Shown piece after piece: positions 19,152 to 25,873 of a stretch of 64,000 nucleotides of DNA (position 1 is the first letter of the stretch; every line of letters starts with the position of its first letter). A program made the translations under genes and the position numbers. A model generated the notes under the pieces. The model was not told the DNA's origin, ran no database searches, and saw only the letters and a program-made list of their open reading frames with translations. Source of the stretch: Salinispora fenicalii. Lineage in GTDB: Bacteria; Actinomycetota; Actinomycetes; Mycobacteriales; Micromonosporaceae. The stretch spans positions 134 to 64,133 of the forward strand of contig NZ_AZWQ01000008.1 in assembly GCF_000514815.1 (NCBI RefSeq), given 5' to 3'.

Positions 19152-19187
19152 CCGCTGCGGCTAAAGCTCTTAGCCGTGAGCGCTAAG
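19148..19187. promoter_or_regulatory. Candidate operators after the wHTH gene
   Basis: TTAGCCG-CTG-CGGCTAA (19148-19164) is a perfect palindrome overlapping the stop codon. It is followed by CTTAGC-N7-GCTAAG (19169-19187). Both repeat the half-site seen upstream of the gene. Confidence 0.45.
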
Positions 19188-19263
19188 CGATGTGCGGTGT
19201 GACCTGCGTGAACACAAACCGCTCTCACTATAAATTAGGTGTGTTCCCTGTGCTGGTTGACTT

Positions 19264-19347
19264 CCCCTCACCCGTAGAGTGACGCAAGTCACACACTGAA
19301 CCACCTACGGGCATACGGGTTTGTAGGTGGTTATTAAGGGTGAGGGG
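19264..19347 (+). ncRNA. Structured module, copy 1 (possible three-way-junction RNA or DNA site)
   Basis: Three nested stems can form. P1 is CCCCTCACCC (19264-19273) with GGGTGAGGGG (19338-19347). P2 is GTGAC-GCAA-GTCAC (19279-19292), capped by a GNRA-type loop. P3 is AACCACCTAC (19299-19308) with GTAGGTGGTT (19323-19332). No open frame runs through it. The arrangement looks like a folded RNA, though it could equally act as a DNA site. It recurs in part at 19467-19535. Confidence 0.5.
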
Positions 19348-19358
19348 TTGATTGGCAG

Positions 19359-19436
19359 TCGGCAGCCTTCGGGCTGCCGACCAGTGAGTAATCACCTAGA
19401 CCAAGCCACCCCTGGGCAGCCTCGGGGCCGCCCAGG
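19359..19436 (+). repeat. Two GC-rich hairpins following module copy 1
   Basis: TCGGCAGCC-TTCG-GGCTGCCGA (19359-19380) is a 9-bp stem with a UUCG-type loop. CCTGGGCAGCC-TCGG-GGCCGCCCAGG (19411-19436) has one mismatch. Both contain the GGCAGCC arm used by the hairpin array further on. Confidence 0.7.
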
Positions 19437-19466
19437 CAGCAATTCACACCTTCCCTTCGCGGAAGA

Positions 19467-19535
19467 GTGGCCTAGGTCACAGCAGATTTCACGCCCAACC
19501 ATATGAGTTTGGGCGTGGTTATTAAGGGTGAGGGG
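19467..19535 (+). ncRNA. Structured module, copy 2
   Basis: P2 is GTGGC-CTAG-GTCAC (19467-19480), equivalent to copy 1 with an A-T pair replaced by G-T. P3 is CACGCCCAA (19490-19498) with TTGGGCGTG (19509-19517), whose sequence is unrelated to copy 1 but which keeps the stem. A 21-base exact repeat ending TTATTAAGGGTGAGGGG follows P3 in both copies (19327-19347 and 19515-19535). Conserved fold with changed stem sequence suggests that structure is selected. Confidence 0.5.
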
Positions 19536-19605
19536 GTTTTACGGGAGGGAGGGGAGGGAGCGAAGGCGACCGACCCGACCGACCCCAACAGTGACCTACC
19601 AGTGT

Positions 19606-19934
19606 GGGCAGCCCCCTTGGCTGCCCAACAGTCACTACTGCTAACAGCAACAGGGCAGCCCCCTAGGGCTGCCCACTGACAGCAACTACAACCAACAGTC
19701 ACAGGGCAGCCCCCAAGGGCTGCCCAACAGCAGTAACTACCACTACTACTACGGCAGCCCCCCAAGGGCTGCCAACCAACAGTAATAACCAAACAGTTCT
19801 ATTCAAACAAGGGCAGCCCCCGAGGGCTGCCTAGTAGTAACAACTAACTACTACTACAGTGGCAGCCCCTGAGGGCTGCCCAACAGTAACCAACTTTTAA
19901 CTACCACTGTTGGCATTCCCCAAAGAATGCCAAC
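19606..19934 (+). repeat. Array of seven regularly spaced stem-loops
   Basis: Stem-loops start at 19606, 19653, 19704, 19753, 19812, 19861 and 19909 (steps 47, 51, 49, 59, 49, 48). The first six use the same arms, GGGCAGCC/GGCTGCCC or GGCAGCC/GGCTGCC, with different loops of 5-7 bases. The seventh keeps the design with other bases (GTTGGCATTC/GAATGCCAAC). Linkers of 26-38 bases are A/C-rich, almost free of G on the + strand and unlikely to fold. The steps are not multiples of three, so this is not coding. It sits directly before the HNH gene. Confidence 0.85.
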
Positions 19935-19965
19935 CAACAGAACCAACCACTGTCCCGCAAAGGCA

Positions 19966-20358
19966 ATGAGTTACAACACCTGCACCATCTGCAAACACCT
20001 CACACCCCACGGCACCACCCGGTGCCCAACACACAAGCCGAAACCGTTCGCCACCGCCCCACGGTCGGAGGCGCACAACCGCACTCACCCCGAAGTTTGG
20101 TATTCCGCGAAGGCAGCCCGCGCGAAACGCGCGTTCCTCAACGACCATCCGGTGTGCTGGGAATGTGGAGCACCCTCAACACATGTAGACCACATCATCC
20201 CCACGTCCACACCGGAGGGCCGGAGGCTACTCATGGAGCAGTCGTTGTGGCGTCCTCATTGTGCCCCCTGCTCTAACCGGCAGGGGGCCCGGTTAGGGGC
20301 CCAGCGAAGAATCGAGAACCGTGCGACCCCGTTCGGTGAAAGAGCCCCTGGGCTCTGA
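19966..20358 (+). CDS. HNH endonuclease of the phage packaging type
   Basis: 130 residues. The N-terminus has a Cys pattern (CTICKHLTPHGTTRC), and the HNH core reads CWECGAPSTHVDHIIP followed by LWRPHCAPCSNRQGAR: two CxxC pairs for structural zinc around the DHI and N motif residues. In HK97-like phages an HNH protein next to the terminase is needed for cos cleavage and packaging. Here no terminase follows, so it would have to work with a helper's enzyme (inference). The start is an ATG preceded by AAAGG; an earlier in-frame ATG at 19927 lies inside the last hairpin of the array. Confidence 0.88.
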   Translation: MSYNTCTICKHLTPHGTTRCPTHKPKPFATAPRSEAHNRTHPEVWYSAKAARAKRAFLNDHPVCWECGAPSTHVDHIIPTSTPEGRRLLMEQSLWRPHCAPCSNRQGARLGAQRRIENRATPFGERAPGL

Positions 20359-20490
20359 CACACAGTCTAGCTGGGCGGGGGTTCGTGCACTACGGTCTGC
20401 ATTCCGTACAGAAAAACCCACAAACAGTCTGCTCAGGAAATGCAAACCCACAACCCCCGACCCCCGACAGGGGAAAGGGGCAGAAAAACT

Positions 20491-20565
20491 TTCCCACAAA
20501 CTTCACCCACTCCCGCTGCCTTAGGCTCGTTTTTGTGTCTGCACATTCTCCCGGGTTTGTGGGAA
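20491..20565. repeat. 11-bp perfect inverted repeat between the HNH and small-protein genes
   Basis: TTCCCACAAAC (20491-20501) is matched by GTTTGTGGGAA (20555-20565), 53 bases apart. The core CCCACAAAC also occurs once more nearby (about 20415) in direct orientation. The stretch 20359-20620 has no gene. It could hold a promoter, an operator or a packaging site; none can be proven from sequence. Confidence 0.6.
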
Positions 20566-20620
20566 TTCGAGGGAAACCTTAAATTGTTTCAGTTACCTTC
20601 AATGAGAGTAAGGAAATTTC

Positions 20621-20812
20621 ATGGATGATCTGCTTTCGGCGTTCCGTAAGCTGACCGCTGCTGAGGTTCAGGTCATGGCGGATCTCTTCTTTCAACTTGC
20701 CCAGTCGGCGCTTGATCGCGGTAGGACTGATTCGGCAATGGCGTACGCGAAAGTCTGCCTGACTGCGACCAGGGTTATCCATTCTCACAGTGGCGCCAGC
20801 ATTCGACAATGA
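20621..20812 (+). CDS. 63-residue protein preceding the capsid gene
   Basis: MDDLLSAFRKLTAAEVQVMAD begins a mostly helical, soluble protein of 63 residues with no known motif. AAGGAA lies six bases before the ATG. Its place immediately before the major capsid gene suggests a role in head assembly, such as scaffold or accessory head protein, but this is inferred only from position. Confidence 0.65.
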   Translation: MDDLLSAFRKLTAAEVQVMADLFFQLAQSALDRGRTDSAMAYAKVCLTATRVIHSHSGASIRQ

Positions 20813-20820
20813 TTCTTAGT

Positions 20821-20849
20821 GAATGCCGCCCCTGCGTGGGGCGGCATTC
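20821..20849 (+). terminator. Strong hairpin between the 63-residue protein and the capsid gene
   Basis: GAATGCCGCCCC and its exact complement form a 12-bp stem with a 5-base loop, followed by TCGTTTGTTCT. It is a probable terminator or mRNA-processing hairpin just upstream of the capsid ribosome binding site, and may raise or lower capsid expression relative to the upstream gene. Confidence 0.7.
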
Positions 20850-20876
20850 TCGTTTGTTCTGATTGGAGATTCTGTT

Positions 20877-22076
20877 TTGACTACTGAACCTGAGTTTGAG
20901 CTTGAGCTAGCAGAAAAGCGCGCCAAGTTGGGAAACCTTTTGAGAGTGACCCGCAACGAGGCTCTTCCGGTGGAGACGCGAATCCGCGCCATTGACAGTC
21001 TCGGCCCGGAAGGCGGTTGGGGTGAACCGGGGCGGCAGACCGCTGAGGGTGCGGCGGGTGAGTCGCGGGCGACTGTCGAGGCGGAGCAGCGTCGCGCTAT
21101 CGCCGCTAGCCCGGCTGGTGTTCCTGGTACCCGCGCCGAGGTGCGTGCTGGGGAGTTGCTGTCCGCTGAGGTGCGGGCCCTCACGGGTGCGTCCGGGATG
21201 GGTGCGGCGTTCACCCCGGCCGAGCAGGCCGGGTATGTGCTGGACTTCCTGGGCACCTCTAGTGTCATTGTCCGTAGTGGTGTACAGGTCATCCGCACCA
21301 GCGGTGACAGCGTGGTGATTCCTCACATGACCAGTGATGGGGTTGCTGGTGCTGTGGGGGAGGCGGCTGATGTGCCGTTGAGCGACCCGAACGCGGAGTC
21401 GTTGACGGCGGTGCCCCGGAAGTTCATGCAGGGCACCCGGGTACCTAATGAGGTTGTCAGCGACGCTAAGCCGTCCGCTCTTGAGCAGCTTTCGAAGTCG
21501 CTGATCCGTTCTGTGGGTTTGGCCTACGACTTGAGCTGTTTCGAGGGTGACGGTACCGCCCCGAACGTGCGGGGACTGAAGCATGTTGCTGGTATCCAGA
21601 CGCTTTCGGCGGGTACTAACGGTGCCGCGTTGGGGAACCTGGATGTTGTCGCTGACGCCCTGGGCTTGCTCGCGGAGGCGAACGCCGACGAGGAATCCGC
21701 TGTCATCGTTTTGCCGCCTCGGACGTGGCGGCAGATTTTGAAGCTGAAGGAGGCGACCGGTTCCAACAAGTCGCTTATTCAGGACAGCGCCGGCAGCGCG
21801 TCGGGGGGTGTGTCTCGTCGCCTGTTCGGTCGTGCCGTGTACCTGTCCGGGAACCTGTCTCTTACCGAGGCTGAGGGCACGTCGGGGAACGTGTGTAACA
21901 GCATCTACGTGTATGTGCCCTCCGAGGTGTACGCGGTCATTCGGGAGGACACCGTTTTCGATGTCAACCCGTACGTCTACGGTGCGACTGACGAAACGCT
22001 GGTGACGGCGAAGATGCGCGCTGATCTGCTGGTGCCGAACCCGGCGGCTGTCGTCCGGGTGACCGGCGTCAAGTAG
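20877..22076 (+). CDS. HK97-fold phage major capsid protein
   Basis: About 399 residues. A short charged N-terminal segment (to about 85; ELELAEKRAKLGNLLRVTRNEA…) resembles a delta/scaffold domain. The capsid core follows, with AAFTPAEQAGYVLDFL, IPHMTSDGVAGAVGEAADVP, an A-domain region and DVNPYVYGATDETLVTAKMR near the end. The TTG start is chosen because GGAG lies nine bases upstream and the frame before it runs into the hairpin. No separate prohead protease is present in the element, so either the delta domain is not cleaved or a helper's protease acts. Normally portal and protease genes precede the capsid gene; here the capsid comes first. Confidence 0.9.
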   Translation: MTTEPEFELELAEKRAKLGNLLRVTRNEALPVETRIRAIDSLGPEGGWGEPGRQTAEGAAGESRATVEAEQRRAIAASPAGVPGTRAEVRAGELLSAEVRALTGASGMGAAFTPAEQAGYVLDFLGTSSVIVRSGVQVIRTSGDSVVIPHMTSDGVAGAVGEAADVPLSDPNAESLTAVPRKFMQGTRVPNEVVSDAKPSALEQLSKSLIRSVGLAYDLSCFEGDGTAPNVRGLKHVAGIQTLSAGTNGAALGNLDVVADALGLLAEANADEESAVIVLPPRTWRQILKLKEATGSNKSLIQDSAGSASGGVSRRLFGRAVYLSGNLSLTEAEGTSGNVCNSIYVYVPSEVYAVIREDTVFDVNPYVYGATDETLVTAKMRADLLVPNPAAVVRVTGVK

Positions 22077-22091
22077 CCCCCAAACCTTTCT

Positions 22092-22121
22092 GCCCGCCCC
22101 CAAGCGGGGGCGGGCGTTTTT
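22092..22121 (+). terminator. Rho-independent terminator between capsid and portal genes
   Basis: GCCCGCCCCC and its complement form a 10-bp stem with a 4-base loop, followed by GTTTTTCG. This is a textbook hairpin plus U-run, so capsid mRNA should largely end here and portal should be made in smaller amounts. Confidence 0.88.
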
Positions 22122-22140
22122 CGTCTTTGGAGGTGGCCTG

Positions 22141-23289
22141 TTGGGTTTGTGGGATCGGATCAGGGAACGTCGTGCGGCACCGGCACCTTCTAGTGGTGTT
22201 CTTGCCGCTCTCGGCGGTCAGGGCCCGACGTGGGCCGGAGTGAACGTCAGCCAGGACACAGCCCTCAACCTGTCGGCGGTGTACACGTGCGTGTCGTTGA
22301 TCGCTGACGCCGTAGCGGCCCTACCTGTTGATGTGGTGCGGACTGTCGGGAAGATGAGGGAGCCGGTCCAGGGCCCGGCGTGGTTGAGTCAGCCGAACCC
22401 GTTCGACACGGCGTTTGACTTTTGGCACAAGGTGATGACGAGTCTCCTCACCGACGGGAACGCTTTTATCCGTGTCTTCCGGGGCGGCAACAGCAGGGTT
22501 ATCGCTGTTCTTCCTCTTGATCCGCGTACGGTTCGGATCGAGCTGACCGATGACGGCAGCGGGGTTGTTTACACGGTCGGTGACTCGACGCTGCCCAGCC
22601 GGGAGGTTGTTCACGTTAAGGGATTCGCTGCCGCGAACAGTCTACGGGGCTTGTCTCCTTTGGAGAACGCGAGGCAGACGATCGGGGCGGGGTTGGCTAC
22701 CGAGGAATACGCCGCCCGGTTCTTCAGCCAAGGGGCCACCGTTTCCGGGATTGTGGAACATCCCGGTAGCCCCAAGCCGGGTGAGGTGGCGGTGCTGGCG
22801 CGGATGCTGAAGCGTAGCCACCAGGGCGTCAAGAACAGTCACGCGATCGGTGTGCTCACCGGCGGTGCCTCGTGGAAGCAGATTTCCGTGACCCCTGAGC
22901 AAGCGCAGTTCTTGGAAACTCAACGGTTCAACCGGTTGGCCATCGCCGGGGTTTTCCGGGTGCCGGCCTACATGCTCGATCCGACCACGGCTAGTTCGTG
23001 GGGTTCCGGTGTCGAAGAGCAACACAACTGGTTTGTCACCCAGACCCTTATGCCGTGGCTGATCCGGATAGAGCAGGCATTCTCCCGCGTGTTGCCGGCC
23101 GGGCAGTCCGTGCGGTTCAACGTGAACGCGAGACTTCGCGTTAAGACCGTGGAGCGGTACCAGGCTTACCGCACCGGCATCGAGGCCGGTTTCCTGTCCG
23201 TAGACGAAGTGCGGGCCCTGGAGGACCGGAAGCCACTACCAGACGGGGAAGGGCAAGCGTTCCTGACGCCGCCAGCCAAAGGACCGTAG
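22141..23289 (+). CDS. Phage portal protein (HK97 family)
   Basis: 382 residues. Family features include LNLSAVYTCVSLIADAVAAL, FWHKVMTSLLTDGNAFIRV, LPLDPRTVRIE, the membrane-like SLRGLSPLENARQTIG and ISVTPEQAQFLETQRFN, with VFRVPAYMLDPTTASSWG on the loop before the crown. Twelve portal subunits form the DNA entry ring of the head and bind the terminase motor. The TTG follows GGAGGTGGCCTG, a strong binding site. No terminase is encoded on the element, so packaging must rely on another phage (inference). Confidence 0.92.
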   Translation: MGLWDRIRERRAAPAPSSGVLAALGGQGPTWAGVNVSQDTALNLSAVYTCVSLIADAVAALPVDVVRTVGKMREPVQGPAWLSQPNPFDTAFDFWHKVMTSLLTDGNAFIRVFRGGNSRVIAVLPLDPRTVRIELTDDGSGVVYTVGDSTLPSREVVHVKGFAAANSLRGLSPLENARQTIGAGLATEEYAARFFSQGATVSGIVEHPGSPKPGEVAVLARMLKRSHQGVKNSHAIGVLTGGASWKQISVTPEQAQFLETQRFNRLAIAGVFRVPAYMLDPTTASSWGSGVEEQHNWFVTQTLMPWLIRIEQAFSRVLPAGQSVRFNVNARLRVKTVERYQAYRTGIEAGFLSVDEVRALEDRKPLPDGEGQAFLTPPAKGP

Positions 23290-23315
23290 CGGAGACGAAC
23301 TCAGCAACTAGGACG

Positions 23316-23349
23316 CCCCGGACCCCCCTTGTCAGGGGTCCGGGGCCCT
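23316..23349 (+). terminator. Terminator after the portal gene
   Basis: CCCCGGACCCC and its complement form an 11-bp stem followed by CCCTTTTCG. It closes the rightward head-gene block and faces the end of the leftward small-gene operon. Confidence 0.88.
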
Positions 23350-23445
23350 TTTCGTTGGGCGGTTCACACGATCCTCAAAGGCGGCACCTGGACCGCTGGC
23401 TGCCCGCTACGGCCAGCCTTCAATGGCTGGCCCAGGACGGACGCG

Positions 23446-23637
23446 TCAGAAACGCTGTCCGCCGCGAACACTGCCCTCGAACGCGTCCCACTCCTCGTTG
23501 GTGAAGGTGAGAACCGGCCCATTCGGGTTCTTGCTGTCCCGGACAAACCGCTCGCCGTTGTCACCGGACGCGACCTCGACACAGTTCGGGGCGGAGTTGT
23601 CACACCTCATCGGCTTCTTCCAGCTCAACTTCTCCAC
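23446..23637 (-). CDS. DUF397 protein
   Basis: 63 residues with the DUF397 pattern: LSWKK at the start, NCVEVA, then FVRDSKNPNGPVLTFTNEEWDAFE. DUF397 proteins are small actinobacterial partners of XRE/DUF5753 regulators and in some cases behave as toxin- or regulator-like partners. The GTG is chosen because AGGAA lies seven to eight bases upstream and the domain begins there. It is the last gene of a five-gene leftward operon and overlaps its upstream neighbour by 38 bases in another frame. Confidence 0.75.
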   Translation of the reverse strand: MEKLSWKKPMRCDNSAPNCVEVASGDNGERFVRDSKNPNGPVLTFTNEEWDAFEGSVRGGQRF

Positions 23638-23875
23638 GAGAATCTTCCTCTCTCTTTTCCTCACCGGACGCTGATTGCGACCGGACATCCTCAGGGGGCG
23701 GTGGTGTACGTGGGTCAAGCAAGTCATGGGCCAGCAACTCCGCGAACGCCTCACCCCACACCCGACACCGGCGGGGAGTGCCGCACTTCGGGCAGCGCCC
23801 ATCAACCACTTCGTGCTCGCTGAGGGCTTCCCTCCACCGGGCAACCGTTGCCGGGCATGGTGGCCGGTCCGTCAC
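23600..23875 (-). CDS. Small Cys-containing hypothetical protein
   Basis: 91 residues. The central CPKCGTPRRC is a compact CxxC-x4-C site likely to bind zinc, in the context TVARWREALSEHEVVDGRCPKCG. The tail is strongly acidic (SGEEKREEDSRGEVELEEADEV). The GTG overlaps the previous stop (GTGA), which indicates translational coupling. I do not recognise the family; the same kind of protein often accompanies DUF397 genes in actinomycetes (from memory). Confidence 0.6.
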   Translation of the reverse strand: MTDRPPCPATVARWREALSEHEVVDGRCPKCGTPRRCRVWGEAFAELLAHDLLDPRTPPPPEDVRSQSASGEEKREEDSRGEVELEEADEV

Positions 23876-24063
23876 CGGAGTGCGCCGATCACCACGGCGG
23901 CAACAATGACGAGCGCGCAAAGCAGCGCGGTCAGCTTCTGCCCAGCTGTGATTGGGGGGAGGTCCGGTTCCGGCTTCCTATGTACCCGGTCGCCGTCCGG
24001 CAACGGGGCTGTCCCGTATGGATCACGGTTGCGATGCGGCGGCGGCCTTCGGTCGTCTGCCAT
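23872..24063 (-). CDS. Small tail-anchored membrane protein
   Basis: 63-64 residues: a polar, Pro/Arg/Asp-rich N-terminus and one C-terminal hydrophobic helix (KLTALLCALVIVAAVVIGAL), consistent with a C-terminal membrane anchor. Starts overlap the previous stop (a GTG at 24066 or this ATG). Function unknown. Confidence 0.55.
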   Translation of the reverse strand: MADDRRPPPHRNRDPYGTAPLPDGDRVHRKPEPDLPPITAGQKLTALLCALVIVAAVVIGALR

Positions 24064-24296
24064 CACAGCCTCCGCAGACCAGCCAGCACAGCCTGCAAAA
24101 CCGCTGGGTCCGGAGGGCCGGCATTCAACGCCCGCAAAACCTCGTCTGCGTCCAGAGGTTCAGCTGAGCCCTTCAGAGGGACCGTGTAGTGCACCCGCGC
24201 CCGATACGCGCGCTCCGGTCGGATCCCGCTGCGGTAGGTGGGGTGCCCCGGGCTGGGGCTGAGTCTCGGCAGTCCCGGCGCGCGCCGTGTCATCAT
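24063..24296 (-). CDS. Hypothetical 77-residue protein
   Basis: A basic N-terminal half, then VHYTVPLKGSAEPLDADEVLRALNAG and a short C-terminal helix. The ATG overlaps the previous stop (ATGA), and its own stop overlaps the next start, so it is clearly part of the coupled operon. No family recognised. Confidence 0.55.
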   Translation of the reverse strand: MMTRRAPGLPRLSPSPGHPTYRSGIRPERAYRARVHYTVPLKGSAEPLDADEVLRALNAGPPDPAVLQAVLAGLRRL

Positions 24297-24529
24297 CGGC
24301 CTCCGTTCGCTCGCCACGCCTGAGCGGGCGTTAGCCACCCGGCACGACCGGGCCGGGGGAATGCCTCGGTCGGCTGAGTCGCCCATGACGGCGGGGACAC
24401 CCCTCGGGGTGGATCTGCCGCCTTCTGCCTGACTTGCTGCCGAGCGGCATTCGCCTTCGCGCCTGTGATCACGCCCAGGAACAGGCTAAGCGTGCGCGCA
24501 ACAGCGGCTATAGAGATCATTACCAGCAT
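24293..24529 (-). CDS. Small membrane protein, first gene of the leftward operon
   Basis: 78 residues with an N-terminal hydrophobic helix (MLVMISIAAVARTLSLFLGV), then a basic, Pro-rich tail. AGGAG is placed five bases before the ATG. It starts the divergent operon next to the XRE regulator; the shared 190-base gap should hold both promoters. Confidence 0.55.
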   Translation of the reverse strand: MLVMISIAAVARTLSLFLGVITGAKANAARQQVRQKAADPPRGVSPPSWATQPTEAFPRPGRAGWLTPAQAWRANGGR

Positions 24530-24715
24530 TGACGCTCCTAGGGTCCAAGAAGTCCCCGGCGGGTTAGGTTCTCCACCGGCACGCTGTCGGGTTCCACGAT
24601 GGATGCGCTAGGCATACCCTCACTAGGTGCGTCTGTCAGGTGGGCAGGGTTGAGACAGTCAGGGACGCCCGTGTGACGGTCTGAAATATTGATCTTGATT
24701 TTGGGGGACGTTGAA

Positions 24716-25513
24716 ATGGCCGACCTGTCAAACCCGATCGCATCGTTCATCGTTAGTGAGATCCGCCGCGCCAGAGGAGCAGCCGGCATGACACAAGAAG
24801 CGTTTGGGCGGGCAGCCGGATACACCGCATCACACGTTAGCTCCGTCGAAAACGGAACACGGGCGCTCACAATCGACTTCATCCATGGAGCCGACCGAGG
24901 GCTCAACACCGGCGGACTATTTGAACGCATGATCGAAGAGCTAGGACGACCAAGCTGGTTCGTTCCCTGGTTAGATGCCGAACGCACTGCAACACAGCTC
25001 AGGTGTTTTCAACCTTCGCTCATTCCTGGCCTACTACAGACCCAGGACTACGCCCGGGCGGTGATCCGGTGCGATGACCGGCTCAGCGAGGAAGAGGTTG
25101 ATCGGAGGCTCGTCGAAAGGATGGACCGGCAAGAAGTCTTGACCAGAAAGGACCCTCCCCACTTCATAGCGGTTATTGCCGAATCGGTGATCCGTCGAGC
25201 GGGCGAAGACTTCCGTGACATCATGGCCGGTCAGATTAAGCACCTAATCTCACTTGCGGAAAGACCCAACATTAGCGTCCACATCCTGCCTGACGAAATC
25301 AGTATGCATGTCGGGCTTACTGGCCCATTCAGCCTCACCTGCGCCGGTCACCAGTGGCTAGCGGAGATGGAAAACCAACTAGGGGGCACGGTTGTAGACC
25401 AAGACGACGACGTAGATACTCTGATGTCACGGTGGGAGACGGTGCGCAACGAGGCACTACCTCGCCGCCAGTCAGTCGAGCTGATGAAGGAAGTAGTGGA
25501 CTCATGGACCTGA
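24716..25513 (+). CDS. XRE-family regulator with DUF5753 domain
   Basis: 265 residues. The N-terminal helix-turn-helix reads SEIRRARGAAGMTQEAFGRA and GYTASHVSSVENGTRAL. The C-terminal DUF5753 domain contains RCFQPSLIPGLLQTQDYARAV and ILPDEISMHVGLTGPFSL. Such proteins are typical actinobacterial regulators paired with DUF397. GGGGGA precedes the ATG; a GTG one residue-pair earlier is possible. It is the best candidate for control of element gene expression, reading divergently from the five-gene operon and overlapping the DUF397 gene downstream. Confidence 0.85.
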   Translation: MADLSNPIASFIVSEIRRARGAAGMTQEAFGRAAGYTASHVSSVENGTRALTIDFIHGADRGLNTGGLFERMIEELGRPSWFVPWLDAERTATQLRCFQPSLIPGLLQTQDYARAVIRCDDRLSEEEVDRRLVERMDRQEVLTRKDPPHFIAVIAESVIRRAGEDFRDIMAGQIKHLISLAERPNISVHILPDEISMHVGLTGPFSLTCAGHQWLAEMENQLGGTVVDQDDDVDTLMSRWETVRNEALPRRQSVELMKEVVDSWT

Positions 25514-25704
25514 TCGGCGCTCAGTGGCGCAAGTCGACCCGCAGCGGCTCCGGTGGCGGCAACTGTGTGGAGGTCGCCGGCAACCTCCCCGGCATCGTGG
25601 GTGTTCGGGACAGCAAAGACCCGACCGGCCCGGCGCTCGTGTTCGGCCCCGAGGCGTGGCGGTCGTTCGTCGCGTTCACCAGCAGCGGGCACGTAGCCCG
25701 CTAA
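25504..25704 (+). CDS. DUF397 protein coupled to the XRE regulator
   Basis: 66 residues matching DUF397: QWRKSTRSGSGGGNCVEVA, GVRDSKDPTGPALVFGPEAW. Its ATG lies inside the last codons of the XRE gene (10-base overlap in another frame), so the pair is co-translated. It is closer to the common DUF397 consensus than the leftward copy at 23446-23637. Confidence 0.85.
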   Translation: MDLIGAQWRKSTRSGSGGGNCVEVAGNLPGIVGVRDSKDPTGPALVFGPEAWRSFVAFTSSGHVAR

Positions 25705-25722
25705 GGCGCTACACGCACGACG

Positions 25723-25763
25723 AAACCCTCGACCCTTCCCTGCATTGGGAGTCGGGGGTTTTT
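25723..25763 (+). terminator. Terminator after the XRE/DUF397 pair
   Basis: AAACCCTCGAC pairs with GTCGGGGGTTT (one T-G pair) and is followed by TT, 19 bases past the DUF397 stop. It should keep element transcription from entering dprA. Confidence 0.75.
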
Positions 25764-25873
25764 GCGTCCATAGGACACGTACAGCCGGCTGCGTGGCAGC
25801 GCTGAGCCAGTAGCCGACGCAGGCTGGCAGGCATCCATGAGCTGATGGCTAGCCTTGAACATCTTGACGGATA

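Noticed and set aside
19472..19792. Minus-strand 106-residue frame across the hairpin array
   Set aside because: Its Cys/Gly/Trp-rich repeats are by-products of the hairpin arms; unit steps are not multiples of three and there is no binding site.
19606..19934. CRISPR array
   Set aside because: Units are 20-26-bp palindromes with changing loops; the linkers share an A/C-rich composition rather than being unrelated spacers; no leader or cas genes are present.
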